From the NCBI GenBank assembly GCA_030762175.1, contig JAUJEO010000019.1:130001-194000 (forward strand): DNA of 64,000 nucleotides, read 5' to 3'. Both the position numbers and the translations under genes were made by a program. This stretch comes from Metallyticus violacea (lineage: Eukaryota > Arthropoda > Insecta > Mantodea > Metallyticidae). Positions 42,898-54,794 of this stretch are shown here, in pieces (the first letter of the stretch is position 1; each line of letters starts with the position of its first letter). The notes below the pieces were generated by a model. That model made no database searches, was not told the origin of the DNA, and worked only from the letters and a program-made list of their open reading frames with translations.

Positions 42898-44211
42898 CAA
42901 GGGTACTCCATAAGTTTCCGGTCTAACCATTTTCTAGGTATGACAAAGACAAAAACTGTATTTCACTTTTCAATATTGTTGCCCTTTACTACAATACACT
43001 TCTCACATCTCAGAATTAACATTTCAAACCCCCCCTCAAAATAGTCAGATCTTGTCTGTAAAATGGGCATTTACAGCATTCATCATTTCTTCGTCACACT
43101 TACATTTTCTTTCTCGACGGTCCTTTTTGAGCTTTAAGAAGAGGAAATAGTCCCTGGGAGGTAGATCTGGGCTGTAGGGTGGATGGTCGATCTCCTTGAA
43201 GCCACATTTCATCACAGCTTCCTTTGCAACAAGAGTTGTGTGCACAGGCGTTGTCGTGAAGAAGGCGCACACCACCAGAAGAAAGCGCATACCATCACTC
43301 AGTTTTCCTCGCCTTTTCTCTTTGATGGAAGCACGTAGTCTGTGCAGTAGGTCAGCATAGTACTCCCCATTAACTGTAGTGTTCTTCCCCTTGAAGTCAA
43401 TGAAGAAGTTCCACAGAACTTCACAATCCCAAATGATTGTGGCATGATCTTCTTGACTGAGTGACCTTGGCGTTTAGAGGCATTGCTTCGCCAAGTTCAC
43501 GCCACACTATTGATTCTCTTTTAGACATGGAATCATAGTAGATGACCATAGTTTCACCTACTGTAACAATGGTTTGCAGAACTTCTCTCTCGTTGCCCCG
43601 GTAGAGTTCCAAAAATGCCTGACAACGGATAACTCGTTACTGCTTTTGGACTGAGGAAAGAAGTCTAGGCACCCATCTTGCTAACCTTATTCATGTTTAA
43701 ATGTTCATGAATAACTTGAAGGACTGTTATTTTAGAAAGGCCCAACCTTGTTGCTATTTTTGTAACTTTGAGCCGCCGGTCTTGCATAATTTCTCCTTCC
43801 ACAAGAGCGATGTTTTAAGGAGTGAGCACCTCCAAGGGCCGACCTGCACTCTCTTCGTCTTCAATGCTTTCTCGACTCATTCGAAAAAGTTTGGCCCATT
43901 CTTTTACGGTAGAATATGAGGGGGATGCTTCCTCATATACACCGTCCAATCGCTGTTTGATTTCATTTGGAGTATGTGCTTCTTTGTGAAGAACTAAATA
44001 GCAATTCGATACCCCATTTGAAAATATCACAATCTTCTACACATAGCCTTCTTTATGCAACTATATATGAATAACTGAACGCAGTGGAGCGGAAGTTACA
44101 ACTACAATTATTACAATTATATACTTAAAAATAAGATATGACACCAGATAGGGATTTTGTGAAAGCAATAATACTTATTGGCGAGGCCGGAAACTTATGA
44201 AACTACTCTTG
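42898..44211 (-). mobile_element. Mariner element B, complete ends
   Basis: A 1314-bp mariner bounded by TA (42896-42897 and 44212-44213). The ends read inward CAAGGGTACTCCATAAGTTT and CAAGAGTAGTTTCATAAGTT, both leading into TTCCGGTCT/TTCCGGCCT. It is the same family as element A, with closely matching sequence throughout, but it has its own indels. Confidence 0.92.
43045..44030 (-). pseudogene. Mariner B transposase (broken)
   Basis: Three open pieces on the minus strand. 44030-43815 holds the helix-turn-helix (PNEIKQRLDGVYEEASPSYS, WAKLFRMSRESIEDE, AGRPLEV). 43612-43421 holds the region of the first catalytic Asp, here TVGET, and KRESIVWRELGEA. 43290-43045 holds VHTTLVAKEAVMKCGFKEID, HPPYSPDLPPRDYFLF with the third Asp present, and LKLKKDRRERK. 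The second block LLHDNA is readable one frame over, just upstream of a small deletion. Multiple frameshifts and stops make it inactive. Confidence 0.9.
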
Positions 44212-44213
44212 TA

Positions 44214-45710
44214 ATATTTGTTCCGTTTTCTTTTGTATGTTTCAACAATTTTGGAAAGACGCTTTGAAATGAGATTAGGAGAAACGCGTTACTTTTTATA
44301 GAAGTCACATTTTTTAAATACATAGCGAAAACGGAAAATGGTTGTAATACCGAATTTTTCTTGCAGAAAAACAATGGTGATGCTTTGTAAATTTAATTTC
44401 ACACAAAGGATACAGCTGTCATTTTTACTCAGACTTTTGAAGTTACAAATCATAGTGACGTAAATACTCATCAAAAGAGCGAGTGGTTCCATTTGAAATA
44501 ATTTCAAATAAATCTGGAAGAATATATCAGATAATAACAAAATCTAAATAAATCAATATTTTTTTTTGGGGGGGAGAGCAAAAACCTTAATGTGACGCAT
44601 TTAGATTTAGATATATTCATGAACCTGGTTCTGACGATCAAATATGTTCTAATTGTACTCTTATCTGTAAATTATTTTCCTGCTGCAGTGAATTACAACC
44701 TTGATCTCTTGATCCTTGAAGAGAAAAACAAGTTTATTACTCGACTCATATCAGTGAAGTCGCTCCACTGAACAATTGCGACGTCTGTAGAAGAAGGCTT
44801 GAGTACCCAATGGGATTTTACTGTTATTGCTTAGTTGGCATTTTCCATTACAAGACCTCCTCCACCTCCTGCGATGATAGATATGTTTGTTTTGTCAAGT
44901 CATCTACTGGCTGATGAGCATGGGAACGGGCACTATTGCCAACTCTACTTTGCTCTTCAGTAAACCACTCCAAAAGAGGCTTATGAAAGATGCTGTCAGC
45001 CATATTCTGTTTATTAAAAAAAATGTATTTTTGCACACGCGTATTCAAAATAATTTCTTATTTTTCCGAAGCAGAATAAAAGGTATAAGTAAAACAAATG
45101 TAACAGGTTGTCTAATATATCGACCTCCATCTAGGTCATATAATAACTTTTAGTTCCAGTTCTGAGAATCGCTTTCCAGCATTGCTGAAGAGCCTTGATA
45201 TGATCACAATAAATGTCTTGTGACATTTGATATGTGACATATGATCACAATAAATGAGTGGCCCACACTTGTCATGATGCCATCATCAGAAAATGATGAA
45301 GTTGAGCTAACTTGAACGGATAGTGATGATTCAATGCCATTACTGCTACCGATTTACGCATTCATTGTCTTCTGTGAATTTCCTCGACACTTTTCTTTAA
45401 TTATGGTTTAATTTTTGCAAGGAATAAACAACAGTAGTATCCGGGTATCGTGCCATCCTCTGAAGAAAAGTAGATGTATTTATTACTCGTTTATGATTCA
45501 TAAAAACTTCTGTAAACTGGAGCTTTATTTCCTATACATTCCAGTTCCACGGAATCTTATCACAATTAAATATGTAGGTACAATATACGCACTGTCCTAT
45601 ATTCCCTCCACCATACCCTATTAAATTTCCTGTGAGATTGCGTTTATTGTGACGATGGTGAGTCACTTAATGATCATCGGCTTTAACTAACCGTTAACGT
45701 ATAAATTTAC
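44214..45710. other. No gene recognised; a short direct repeat
   Basis: An 18-bp string (ATATGATCACAATAAATG) occurs twice, around 45196 and 45238, in a local tandem-like duplication. The open frames at 44289-44540, 44848-45153 and 45415-45624 have no known domain. Confidence 0.45.
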
Positions 45711-45714
45711 AACA

Positions 45715-45970
45715 GTAAACCTTTCTAAACCTACTTGTCCAACAAGATATTAAAATAGCCTCCTTCAATGTCCAAACATTTCTGACAGCTATGAAATTAT
45801 TCATGTGACATGACAATTCTTTCATGATATGGCGGCGGTGTTTTTAGTGATGTTGTCTTTAAGCTTTACCATAGTGCATGGATTTGGTCTGTAAACTTGG
45901 TTCTTTAATCTCTCCAGAGAAAACCACATAATGTGAGAGAGGCGATCCAGGAAGCCACATATTATTAAAA
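45715..45970 (-). pseudogene. DDE transposase C-terminal relic (Tc1/mariner superfamily)
   Basis: On the minus strand one reads LSHYVVF (degenerate SPDLxxxDFFLW), EIK/RLKNQVYRPNPCTMVK, LKDNITKNTAA, CHMNNFIA and RKCLDIEGGYFNILLDK, in shifting frames. The order LKxxVY...LKxxI...N...RCxxCLxxxGxxFxxLL is that of the C-terminal end of the insect DDE group also present at 17525-19366. About 85 residues' worth survive, with stops. Confidence 0.6.
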
Positions 45971-46400
45971 ATGTGTTTCTCATCATATTTTGTAAAACAT
46001 TCCTCCTGAAAGTAGAGAATATAGACCGTTCCGTTTAGAGATATAGAGAAATAAGGCGTAATTTGCAGTGTAAGTAATTATTTATTACGTTTCTTTTTAA
46101 ACAACTCAATGCAGAAACTCTCCAAATTTAAGAGAATGGTCAATACCGCTCGATGTATGTTCTTCAACTTTTCCTACAACTGCAAACATGGCCATGGCTT
46201 CCATTTGCCCTGCAACTGCAACCTTGACAACAAACTAACAATATTCTTTCGCTACACACTCTGCTTACAATCGTCATCTAGCATCTGCATGGCGTATTAG
46301 TATCAGGAATGTACGTGCCCATAGATTGTTCATCTACATTAACATGCAGTTAACATGTTTAACTTCCATGCTCCGTTTATAACTGAATAGGTAAGTGGCA
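45971..46400. other. No gene recognised
   Basis: AT-rich DNA with one 63-codon open stretch (46109-46300); nothing known. Confidence 0.4.
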
Positions 46401-46410
46401 ATTACTAAAT

Positions 46411-46683
46411 ATTTTTGTTGGTCGCTCTTTAACATCTCAGCTCTCAGCCTTCCATTAAATTAAGGGCGTGAAACGACCGATAAATTTTGCTCAGAGGTCT
46501 CTTCTTTCGGACTTGAGATTCTTTCTCATGCAGTATATCTACGACGCGTGACCCACGGCTTTACTTCCCTTGCGAAGTAAACGATTTTTACGCCCGAACA
46601 AATGCATCCATTCTGGCATGGATTAAGCCCGCGATCTTGGGTTTAGAGGCAAGTATGGTTACCACTATACCACCAGGACCGAC
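46411..46683 (-). mobile_element. tRNA-derived SINE, family A
   Basis: Minus-strand head GTCCTGGTGGTATAGTGGTA, AACCCAAGATCGCGGG, then the family body (CCGTGGGTCACGCGTCGTAG, TTTATCGGTCGTTTC, GAGATGTTAAAGAGCGACC). Target duplication ATTACTAAAT at 46401-46410 and 46684-46693. It has a short 3' tail compared with the copy at 38808. Confidence 0.92.
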
Positions 46684-46693
46684 ATTACTAAAT

Positions 46694-46957
46694 CTGACTG
46701 TATACAACGTTTCAATAGGTGGTTGGTTAATGAGAAAAGGTAAAAATGAGTGGTTATTTATTGGTAAATTATTATAAAAAGTTTATCGTTCAGAAGAACA
46801 TTAGAATTAATAAGAAATTGCTTTTGCTGATTCAACTTTTCTTTGGTCCAATTTTTTTTTTTCTGTTATGTGTTTTTAAAGAATGGCAATTTACTTTTAC
46901 GTTATATTTGTTTATTGTGTGTATAGTGTCTTCTTTAGAAATGAGAAATAAGGTACT

Positions 46958-47002
<45 letters not shown>

Positions 47003-48815
47003 TTAATCAGATAATCATTCATGTTATGAGGAATAAAATAATGATCTTGAAAGCTAGTTTGTTACACCAGAATTTTGGTTTTCTGCGTTTCAGTTCGTAG
47101 ATGAATAATACAGTCTAATTTTGCGTAATACATTTTGGATATAAACTGTTTTTTAAAAATAAGGAAACACCATAACTTATTCTTTATTAAGTTCAGTCAT
47201 ATTTCCTAAGTTTTACCACAAGTAAGCAGTACCCAAAATATGAATTTTCCAAAGCTAGGCCTCTAGGATAACTAAAAGAAGAAATGGAGATTTCAATGCA
47301 CCTATAAGCGACAAACTAGTCGATTACGTAATATCCTCGCAGTCCACCCTTCCCAATAATGGCTTCCTTGCAAAGAGGGGGCCAGACAAACAGCACTTAA
47401 TCTGGAGTTAATAGGATATTGGCAATGGAAGCTGAGTGTTTCGCATGCATTGCGTGATAGAGAGTCCATTGTAGACCGTCTCAAGGTCTCCTGTAAAACG
47501 TCTTACTTGTTTCCGTTCAAACAATGCGGCGTAAGGTGGCAAGGCTATGTTCACATGTTTCTTTTACGTTTGTCTGATCCAAGTTCATTCATGCTCTTCG
47601 TCACGTTTTAGACGCAATCCTAGTCTTACGAAGCGCATCTTTCCTCTTTTTAAACACGGAAAATATAAGATAAAGGAAGATATGCCACACTTGGCTTTTG
47701 TAATACTTACTAGATCACTTGTATTGCTTAAATGGTTTATTTCTAAGAGATCATATTTTTAAAACATTTTAAACTATTTTTGTTGCAGTGCGAAGTACCC
47801 AAAATTTCTATAAAGTAATAATTAAAATTACTCTTTAAGAAATAATTTAGATGCATAATATTTTTTGTAAATAAAGCGTGTTGAAATAAAATAGTTTATA
47901 TTTTGTAGAGCGAATTTTTCGAACAAAATTATATTTAGGACTAAATACATTATTTTACATACAAAAATAACAACAATGGCGTATGTATTAGGTTTTGTTA
48001 ACAGATAAAGCACTCATTTTTTTAATTGCCAATTGTTTTCTTGTTAATGTTGAGCACCAGATATTGAGGATGTGGGCGGTTCTGTTCCTCTCCTGCACCT
48101 ATTGTATGTACCAGAATAGTAATTAATAGATGACCATCTCGTTTTTTCTATAGCTTATATTTACTACCCATATCTTCACCTTTCGCAGACACAGCAGCTT
48201 CCGCACGCTGCTGAACCAAGATTTGCCTTGAACTGTTATTAGAGTGTCGAAAGCCGCAAAGATGCCATAGATGGGTCTCCCTTCCCCCTTCTTTCTCTTT
48301 TCACATTCTAAGATTTTAAACTGTAACGGATGCAAGTTCATGTTTGAAAGATCGAAGAACCTGTTTGCCAAGTTTATTAGCCACTGTGCAGTTCCCTGAC
48401 ACAACGTTAATTTTTAAGTGTTACGACCCTTAGGGACAGTAAACGACCTTAGGAACAATTCCGTGTGAAGCCGGATGGAAATTAAAAACAATGCACCCTC
48501 CGTTTTATTTTTCTTTTTTCTTTTTAATTGTAATAAGTTTTTATGCTACTACAATGTATAAATATAATATTTTTGTGAATTTTGACATCTCAAAAGCAAA
48601 GCGTCGCCAAATTTACCTTATTTTATTAAATGTGTTTTTATAGAGGTATAGATCTCAGAAAAATCTAAACAATTTAAAGTTCATATTCTGTCGAATTTTA
48701 TACAATATAATAATTAATTACAAGACTAGAAAAAAAATATGCATACTTGAATGATTCTTACAAAGGCCCTGAAAAACTAAAAATATATGACAGAGTTGTA
48801 AATTATTAACACTAT
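46694..48815. other. No gene; (TA)n microsatellite
   Basis: A 42-base TA run lies at 46960-47001. Open stretches at 46746-47006, 47302-47484, 47547-47762 and 48123-48404 are 60-93 codons and unrecognised. The 47302-47484 region is GC-richer than its flanks but matches nothing here. Confidence 0.4.
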
Positions 48816-48824
48816 TAAACTCCT

Positions 48825-49110
48825 CTAGGCGCGACAGCCATCAACAACCCTTAGACCATCGCAACGATTGCTGCGTCCTCTATCCCCGTCTTGCGACTTC
48901 ATCGCCAGAGGGCAGAATTTCAAGGGAGCTTATGATCAGAATGGACACCTTCCGGTCGCCGTCACACGGCTTTTAAGATCAACTAATGCCAGTGCCAAAT
49001 GTTCTCAAGAGGCTAAGCGACCCCGTACGATTTCTCCTTGTCTTAGAACAAATGTTAAAAAGGTAACAGGGTTGAACCCGGAACCTCGCGGACAGCAAGG
49101 CTGTCCACTA
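48825..49110 (-). mobile_element. tRNA-like SINE (Glu/Asp-type head)
   Basis: On the minus strand the element starts CCCTTGGTCTAGTGGACAGC (A-box TGGTCTAGTGG) and has B-box CCGGGTTCAACCC, then TTTTTAACATTTG and a GC-richer body to about 48825. The D-arm and T-arm are tRNA-like, but the acceptor stem is not. Only one copy is visible, and boundaries are approximate. Compared with nearby DNA it is clearly GC-enriched. Confidence 0.55.
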
Positions 49111-49114
49111 GACC

Positions 49115-49389
49115 AAGGGACGATATTTTCAAATATCATTTAACGAAATAACTTTTATGAAGGTTCGACTTGACGGAAGAGCAAAAGAATATTGTCACAC
49201 ATCTTTTGTCGGAGAGAGAGAGATAGCAATTAATTTATATCCCTATTGAAATGTTATATTAAATAGTACGTACATTTAAAGATATGTGCTAACAATTATA
49301 GGAATATCTTTTTTTTAATCAAATTAAAACAAAAATATTAATGAGCTTAATCCGTCTTCCTATAATTATATATCTCTTATCCCTCTTTA

Positions 49390-49432
<43 letters not shown>

Positions 49433-49958
49433 CTAATTTGTAAGATTCCTTGTATCCGATTTCATATGGATTCGCCCGTAAACATTCCCCTTTGCATAGC
49501 GAGGAAAGATCACACCATTCTGTCTCTTAGAAGCAACAGGTGTTTGACTTTCTGGCATTTCTAAATATCATATATTTTGCATCAATTGAAAGCAGGAATG
49601 CTTCATTCTCCCATTATGATGAAAAATAAAATAAAAAGGCTCGTTTATTCTTTCTAATTTCAATACTTTGTATTGTTGTTATATTGTGCAAACTATTCTG
49701 AGAACTATGTTATTTGGGAAGTGAGAAGCTCTTTAAATGATTAAGAAAATTTCGAACAATAATTATAATTGAATTTTTAATATTAATCGAAGATTGTACA
49801 CAATGTGCCAAATTATTTTAATTTAAGTTTTTTAATTTTCTTAACATGAATGGAACACGCTATATTAATATGACTTGATGACAGACATTCTCTTATTTTC
49901 GTCATCAATTTACATGGTCCAATTAACTATTCGAAGCTACATGCTTAGTACCTAAAGT
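49115..49958. other. No gene; (AT)n microsatellite
   Basis: An AT run at 49396-49429; otherwise AT-rich unassigned sequence. Confidence 0.4.
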
Positions 49959-49960
49959 AT

Positions 49961-50126
49961 ATCGGAAGGGAAGTAGTAAAGCTGTGGGTCCGTGTGGTAG
50001 ATTTACGGCACGTAAGAGAACCTTAAGTAAGAAAGAAACGGCCTCTGTGCAAAATTTATCGGCCGTTTCACCCCTGAATTAAATTGGACACTGATGACCT
50101 GAGATGTTAATGAGTGTTCGTATATA
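49961..50126 (+). mobile_element. SINE-A, 5'-truncated
   Basis: Starts inside the body at TCGGAAGGGAAGTAG and runs through GCTGTGGGTCCGTGTGGTAG, TTTACGGCACGTAAGAGAAC, TTTATCGGCCGTTTCACCCC and GATGACCTGAGATGTTAATG to a short tail. The tRNA head is absent. No clear target duplication. Confidence 0.85.
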
Positions 50127-50274
50127 ATAATGATAATTTAAAAAAAAACACACATATTCCATGGCATAGGTTATTAGCTCATCGCCTCAAGTAAAGTATA
50201 GTGTGATATTAAGGTATGAAATGAACAACAACCTTTGGAGATATGGGGTTTTTAACATAAAATAAATATACGAT

Positions 50275-50365
50275 ACGAAACGAAACCTAAGAAGTCCCTC
50301 CCGGAGGACTTGGACAGGACAGGACGCTATCGACCCCGGTGCGGTTTGAATCCGCCAACCTTTTA
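50275..50365 (-). mobile_element. SINE family C fragment
   Basis: Minus-strand GGCGGATTCAAACCGCACCG (B-box GGATTCAAACC), GTCGATAGCGTCCTGTCC and CAAGTCCTCCGGGAGGGAC, matching the head-body junction of family C. Both ends are lost or unreadable. Confidence 0.55.
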
Positions 50366-50369
50366 ATTT

Positions 50370-52700
50370 TTTATAATTTGGTATATTTAATCATACTTGA
50401 TAGTTATAGTGAGTCATTCAGTTATCTGATGATGCGGTTGCCAAGAACTCCATTGTCCAATAAGGCATGCCCCCAATACCAGCCGGGCCGCATGAGTTTA
50501 GGGTGGGCGTTGTTTATCGAACTGCTACGTTGGCTTTGAGTCTCACGCCACTTATTGCTCTATATTCTGCAACAAATGTGTATTTATAATTCCTATGCAC
50601 ATACTAAGATTATTTGAAAAGAAATTTCCAGATGATCGTAATTGAATTCATTCATAAAGAAGTAATATACACTCACATAACATAAGACATCATCCTTCAT
50701 GATATCAGTTTAGTTTTGGAGAATTTAGAAGACTAATGATAATGAATAATTTCATAATCAGATGTAACAAGAAAGAAAGCGTAAGTTTTTAAGTACATTA
50801 GAGTTTAATAGACTGTCACACTGGTATTTCTACCACTGTCTCTTGTGTAGCTCGGATGTCTTGAGCAATAAATTATGAGCTAAGGCATTCCCTCGCCGCA
50901 GCGCATGTCATAAGATAATTGGATGACTAAATACCTCGGCCATGATCAAAATACTGTGTAGCATATCAGCAAGATATATTTGTAGTAATGTTCGAAGTGA
51001 GTACTTTAAAGATTTTTCTGTCTAGTTTAAAATTTAACGAAGCATAGCGACATAACGAAAACTGCTTCTGCACGTGTGAAAATAGCTTGGGAAGCTAATG
51101 AAGAAATAGTTAACTAAAATAAAGTTGAATGAGATATTTTAGAGAAGAATACCTTTTAAAATAACAAAATGTAAGACTTATTTCTTTGAAAATAATCCCC
51201 AAAAGTTGTTGATTTTCTTGTTTCCGGAAATGACGCGTATCAAGCATGCACTGGCTACCTGAGCTGCTCCTAAAGACAACATTCTTTTTCATGATAATAC
51301 CTGGTTCCATACTGCAATGATCGTCAAGGATTATTGTATCAAAATCAGATGTCAAGTGCTCGGCATCCGGAATGATTCCACAAAAAGAGCACTACTTTCT
51401 ATGTATGAGGAATTGAATCCTCAATGTCACAGTGGAATAATTGCCTTGTCATGACGAGGTGTAATTTATTTTAATTGCATTATTGTTGATAATGGGCCTT
51501 TGACTCGCTTTCATTTGTAGGATACTAAAAGAGGAGTAATTAAAACTGAAAATAATTAATTTTAAAAAGTCAGATAATGCTGAGAACGAACATCGCAAAA
51601 AAAATGGAACAAAATGTGATGAAGGAGAAAAATAGAAAGAGAGTAATTGGAAATGCAATAAACGGAGCATGGATAACGAGAGGAAAAAAAAATCATGATT
51701 CTTTAGAGCAATAAATTAAAAATACTATCGATTTAGAATAAATATCCTGATATGAGAAAACATGCGAACACAGATTTAGACATAGGTGGAGATGACCAAA
51801 AGAACAAGGTTCAGGGGTTAAGTCCGACACATGGGGCGGGGCAATGTGGAAGTGTCATTGCTTACATTATTACAGCTTGTGTGAGAGATACTATTGGGAG
51901 ATTACAATTCTCCCCACTACTTTGCACAGAGCTGCCAAACTCACAAACTGAAAAATCACTAACTCAAACCTGCATATTGGCTTCTAATGCTATACATTTA
52001 ATGTGCTTTTGTGTTCATTTACATGTGGCACAAGACAGTGGAGAACCCTGTGGTAATTTATTAATTGCAGCAGAAAACAAATGGATATGTTTGTTAGGCT
52101 GGTTATGTTTTCATTTACAGTTAATATGATTACGCATGTTTTGCCATTGTTTTATTTAATTTTGTTCCTTATGTGTTTGGTATGTTATTTCGTGCATGCA
52201 AATATAAGTACGAATAACAAGCCAATTTAGTAAGTCCCCAATATTTATATTGTGTGACTAAATAACAATTCTATGTTGGCCGGATGAAATAGGTTATCCA
52301 CAAACACTTGTTAACAACTAATATGAATAACTTGAACAATACTACATATTTTAAGAGCATCTATGGATTTTATACACTTAAATGCAGGAATATTTTTCTA
52401 TGACATCCCTTCTGCTTTCTTCATTTAAATTTCTTTATAAATATTAGAAACTTGTTTGTGTAATACACTTTTTTGTAATTTAATTACTAAAATAAATGGC
52501 TTCGAAATTACTTAATATATAAAGTTTTAAACGATTACAGTTTTAAAACAAAAGTCTTGATTTAATAAATTTCCTCATTTTTCCATTACATACCGGCCAA
52601 CGTAGTCATTATTAAAGATTTTCTAAATAAGCATTTATTTTCAACATGTTCAGTTACGTTACCAATTACTCCAGAAATGAGCTCATTTTATACTTAACCT
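50370..52700. other. No gene supported
   Basis: A 125-codon open stretch from an ATG (51752-52129, plus) is the only sizeable frame; its product has a hydrophilic start and several Cys near its end but no recognisable domain. The rest is AT-rich. Confidence 0.4.
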
Positions 52701-52785
52701 ATACAGAGAGGCAGAGCGCGGCTCATACTGGGAGAAATCAGTCATCAAGATCTATGTAATGCATGTGCAGGTAACAACTTTACTT

Positions 52786-53075
52786 AGATTGAGAGAAGCT
52801 TGTGCGTTCGTCTGCACGCTACATATGTGAAAACGAATTCTTGCAGAGAAAATATCCTGGTAGTCGTGTTTCAGGTAAAAAAACTTCGCCAGCTTGTTGA
52901 AAAGATACGAAAGCAGGATTTCTAAATGACAAGAAACGTGTTCCGAAACGCCGTGTTCTTACGGAAGAAAAGTTAGATAAAACACAAGAATTTCTTACGC
53001 AGATACTGGCAAAGTATTGCCACTGAGGGGCATCGTTTTCAAAATTTCTCGCTACACAGGTTAGTGCTTATTATT
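52786..53075 (+). pseudogene. DDE transposase N-terminal (helix-turn-helix) relic
   Basis: The plus strand reads CENEFLQRKYPGSRVSGKK, then in the next frame LRQLVEKIRKQDF, and after a stop and shift LNDKKRVPKRRVLTEEKLD, KTQEFLTQI. This is the N-terminal DNA-binding region typical of an insect Tc1/mariner-superfamily group (R-x-PGSRxxxxxTIxxLVxKFxxTGSxxDKKRxxKRRVLTEEKLDxIxxxL). A decayed C-terminal partner for such an element is at 17525-19366 and 45715-45970, but no catalytic part follows here. Frameshifts and a stop show it is dead. Confidence 0.72.
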
Positions 53076-53079
53076 ATCC

Positions 53080-54520
53080 GTTTGAAATACATTATCATTT
53101 TTCTTTCAGTAAAAATATATATACATACACGGTGACTAGGTTTCCAATTTTTCTGTTGCGGCGACTGCACCCTGCGGCCTGTAGCTCAAATAGCCTCACG
53201 ATAGGCCTAGCTGAAAATGTAAATTAATTTGCTTTGGCTAATCTCTGTTCCTAAGTTATTTTTCCATATAACTTGGTTTTTAAGGTGTTGCCAATATTGA
53301 AAATATAAAGGAAAATATTTTTTTTTTCTCTTTAAGCTGCCATTTTCTTTAATTCATTCAAGTTAAATTGTGTGAATAAATCTGTATTCTATATGCAAGG
53401 GAAACTTTTCTGCATAATATGCATTGGTAACAATAAATAGTTATTTTAAAAATTAATAGTTTTGTCGGGTGGTTTTTTTTTTTTTTTTCTCCAACGTTTT
53501 TGTTTTTACAGCTATATAACTGTGAATCTGGGAGTTAAAATTTAATACAGAAGGAAGAAGAAAAAAAAAGAGTAGGGAATCGAATCCGCGTATATTGGAC
53601 TTAAAACAAAGCGTGTTGGTGGTCTGCTTTGTATTGTTCCGCCCCTTGCCAATTCATTCTCCACTTTCCTTTTTGGTCACCAGCTTCTGTTTCTTTTAAT
53701 TACATTTGACTACAAGAAACCAGAAGCATTTCCCATATCCCAGGCATAACGTTTTACATCGTCCACGCTCTTTGAGAGAGACCGTAAAGAATCGCAAAGC
53801 CATTGTTGTTCACTGGAAACATCTGCCTAACGATATAACGAACGTGTTAAAAAAATAAAAGAAAGAAATGGTCTGATGATAAGCGTTAAGAACGACATTA
53901 TTGGCTGACGGGATCGAATGGCGTCGGTGTCAGATTTTTACAGTAAGGTGGAAGCAAGCGATTTGATAGGACGCCATTAGATTTAATGTGACGCCCTTTT
54001 CCAATAACTTTGTTTGGTTCCGCCCACGTGTCGTTCCTTCGTCTGGGGCGGCATGGGAATGCCAGGTATCGCTCACCGCCAGGAACAATAAAAGTATTTA
54101 TTTCTTTTATTTAAGTTTCTCTGGTCACGGTTCCGATGAACTTTATGGGCAAAGCAGAAGCTAGATTTAATTACACCTGGATCTCCTATGTCTGTAGCAG
54201 ACAAACATTATATGAAGAATCTTTTTTTTTTTTTTTTATTTTATTTACTTCATCTTAAGATTCTTTACGCTTTACCACTGTCTGGCAAGTCTTGTCAACA
54301 AAAGCCATAAACATGTCCTGTTTATTTCGCTGTCGCTGTTTCTCATTCTTTCGAACTTCAAATTTGTCACGGCATTTTAAACTGTGAGCAAGGTTACCAG
54401 ATTTCTGCTCTCAACTGCCGCTTTCCAACGGAATAAAAAATCTCGCCTTGACTTTTAGTAGTGCTTTAGCATGTATACCGCCTTCAAATGAATTATTACA
54501 AGATGCAAATCCAACAGATT
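53080..54520. other. No gene; a possible eroded tRNA-like fragment
   Basis: Near 53580-53600 (minus) GGATTCGATTCCC resembles a B-box; no A-box partner is clear. Poly(T) runs occur at 53471-53489 and 54222-54237. No domain found. Confidence 0.35.
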
Positions 54521-54525
54521 TCATT

Positions 54526-54792
54526 CGGTCCTGGTGGTGTAGCAGTAACCATTCTTATCTCCTAAACCCAAGATCGCGTGTTCGATCCCGGCCAGGACCG
54601 ATGGATTTTTTCGGGCGTAAAAACCTTAGTATGGCTTCCATCAGAAGGGAAGTAAAGCTGTGAGCCCCGTGTCGTACATTTACGGCACGATAAAGAGGAC
54701 TCGGAGCAAAATTTACCGGCCGTTTCACGCCCTGAATTGAATGGGACGCTAATGGCCTGAGATGTTCAAGAATGTCTGTAAATAAACCAAAA
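54526..54792 (+). mobile_element. tRNA-derived SINE, family A, full length
   Basis: Head CGGTCCTGGTGGTGTAGCAG (A-box TGGTGTAGCAG), CCTAAACCCAAGATCGCG, B-box GTTCGATCCCGG, GGACCGATGGATTTTTTCGG, GTCGTACATTTACGGCACG, TTTACCGGCCGTTTCACGCC, GAATTGAATGGGACGC to GTAAATAAACC and an A-run. The target duplication was not identified. Confidence 0.92.
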
Positions 54793-54794
54793 AA

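Noticed and set aside
44848..45048. piggyBac-type C-terminal fragment
   Set aside because: I tried to read the minus-strand frame as a piggyBac end, but no Cys-rich motif or other family block could be recognised.
48990..49110. tRNA-Glu/Asp gene (minus strand)
   Set aside because: A- and B-boxes fit, but it continues into a retroposon-like body and no acceptor stem closes.
51752..52129. 125-codon open frame with ATG
   Set aside because: No domain recognised and no supporting context; retained only as a note in the gap entry.
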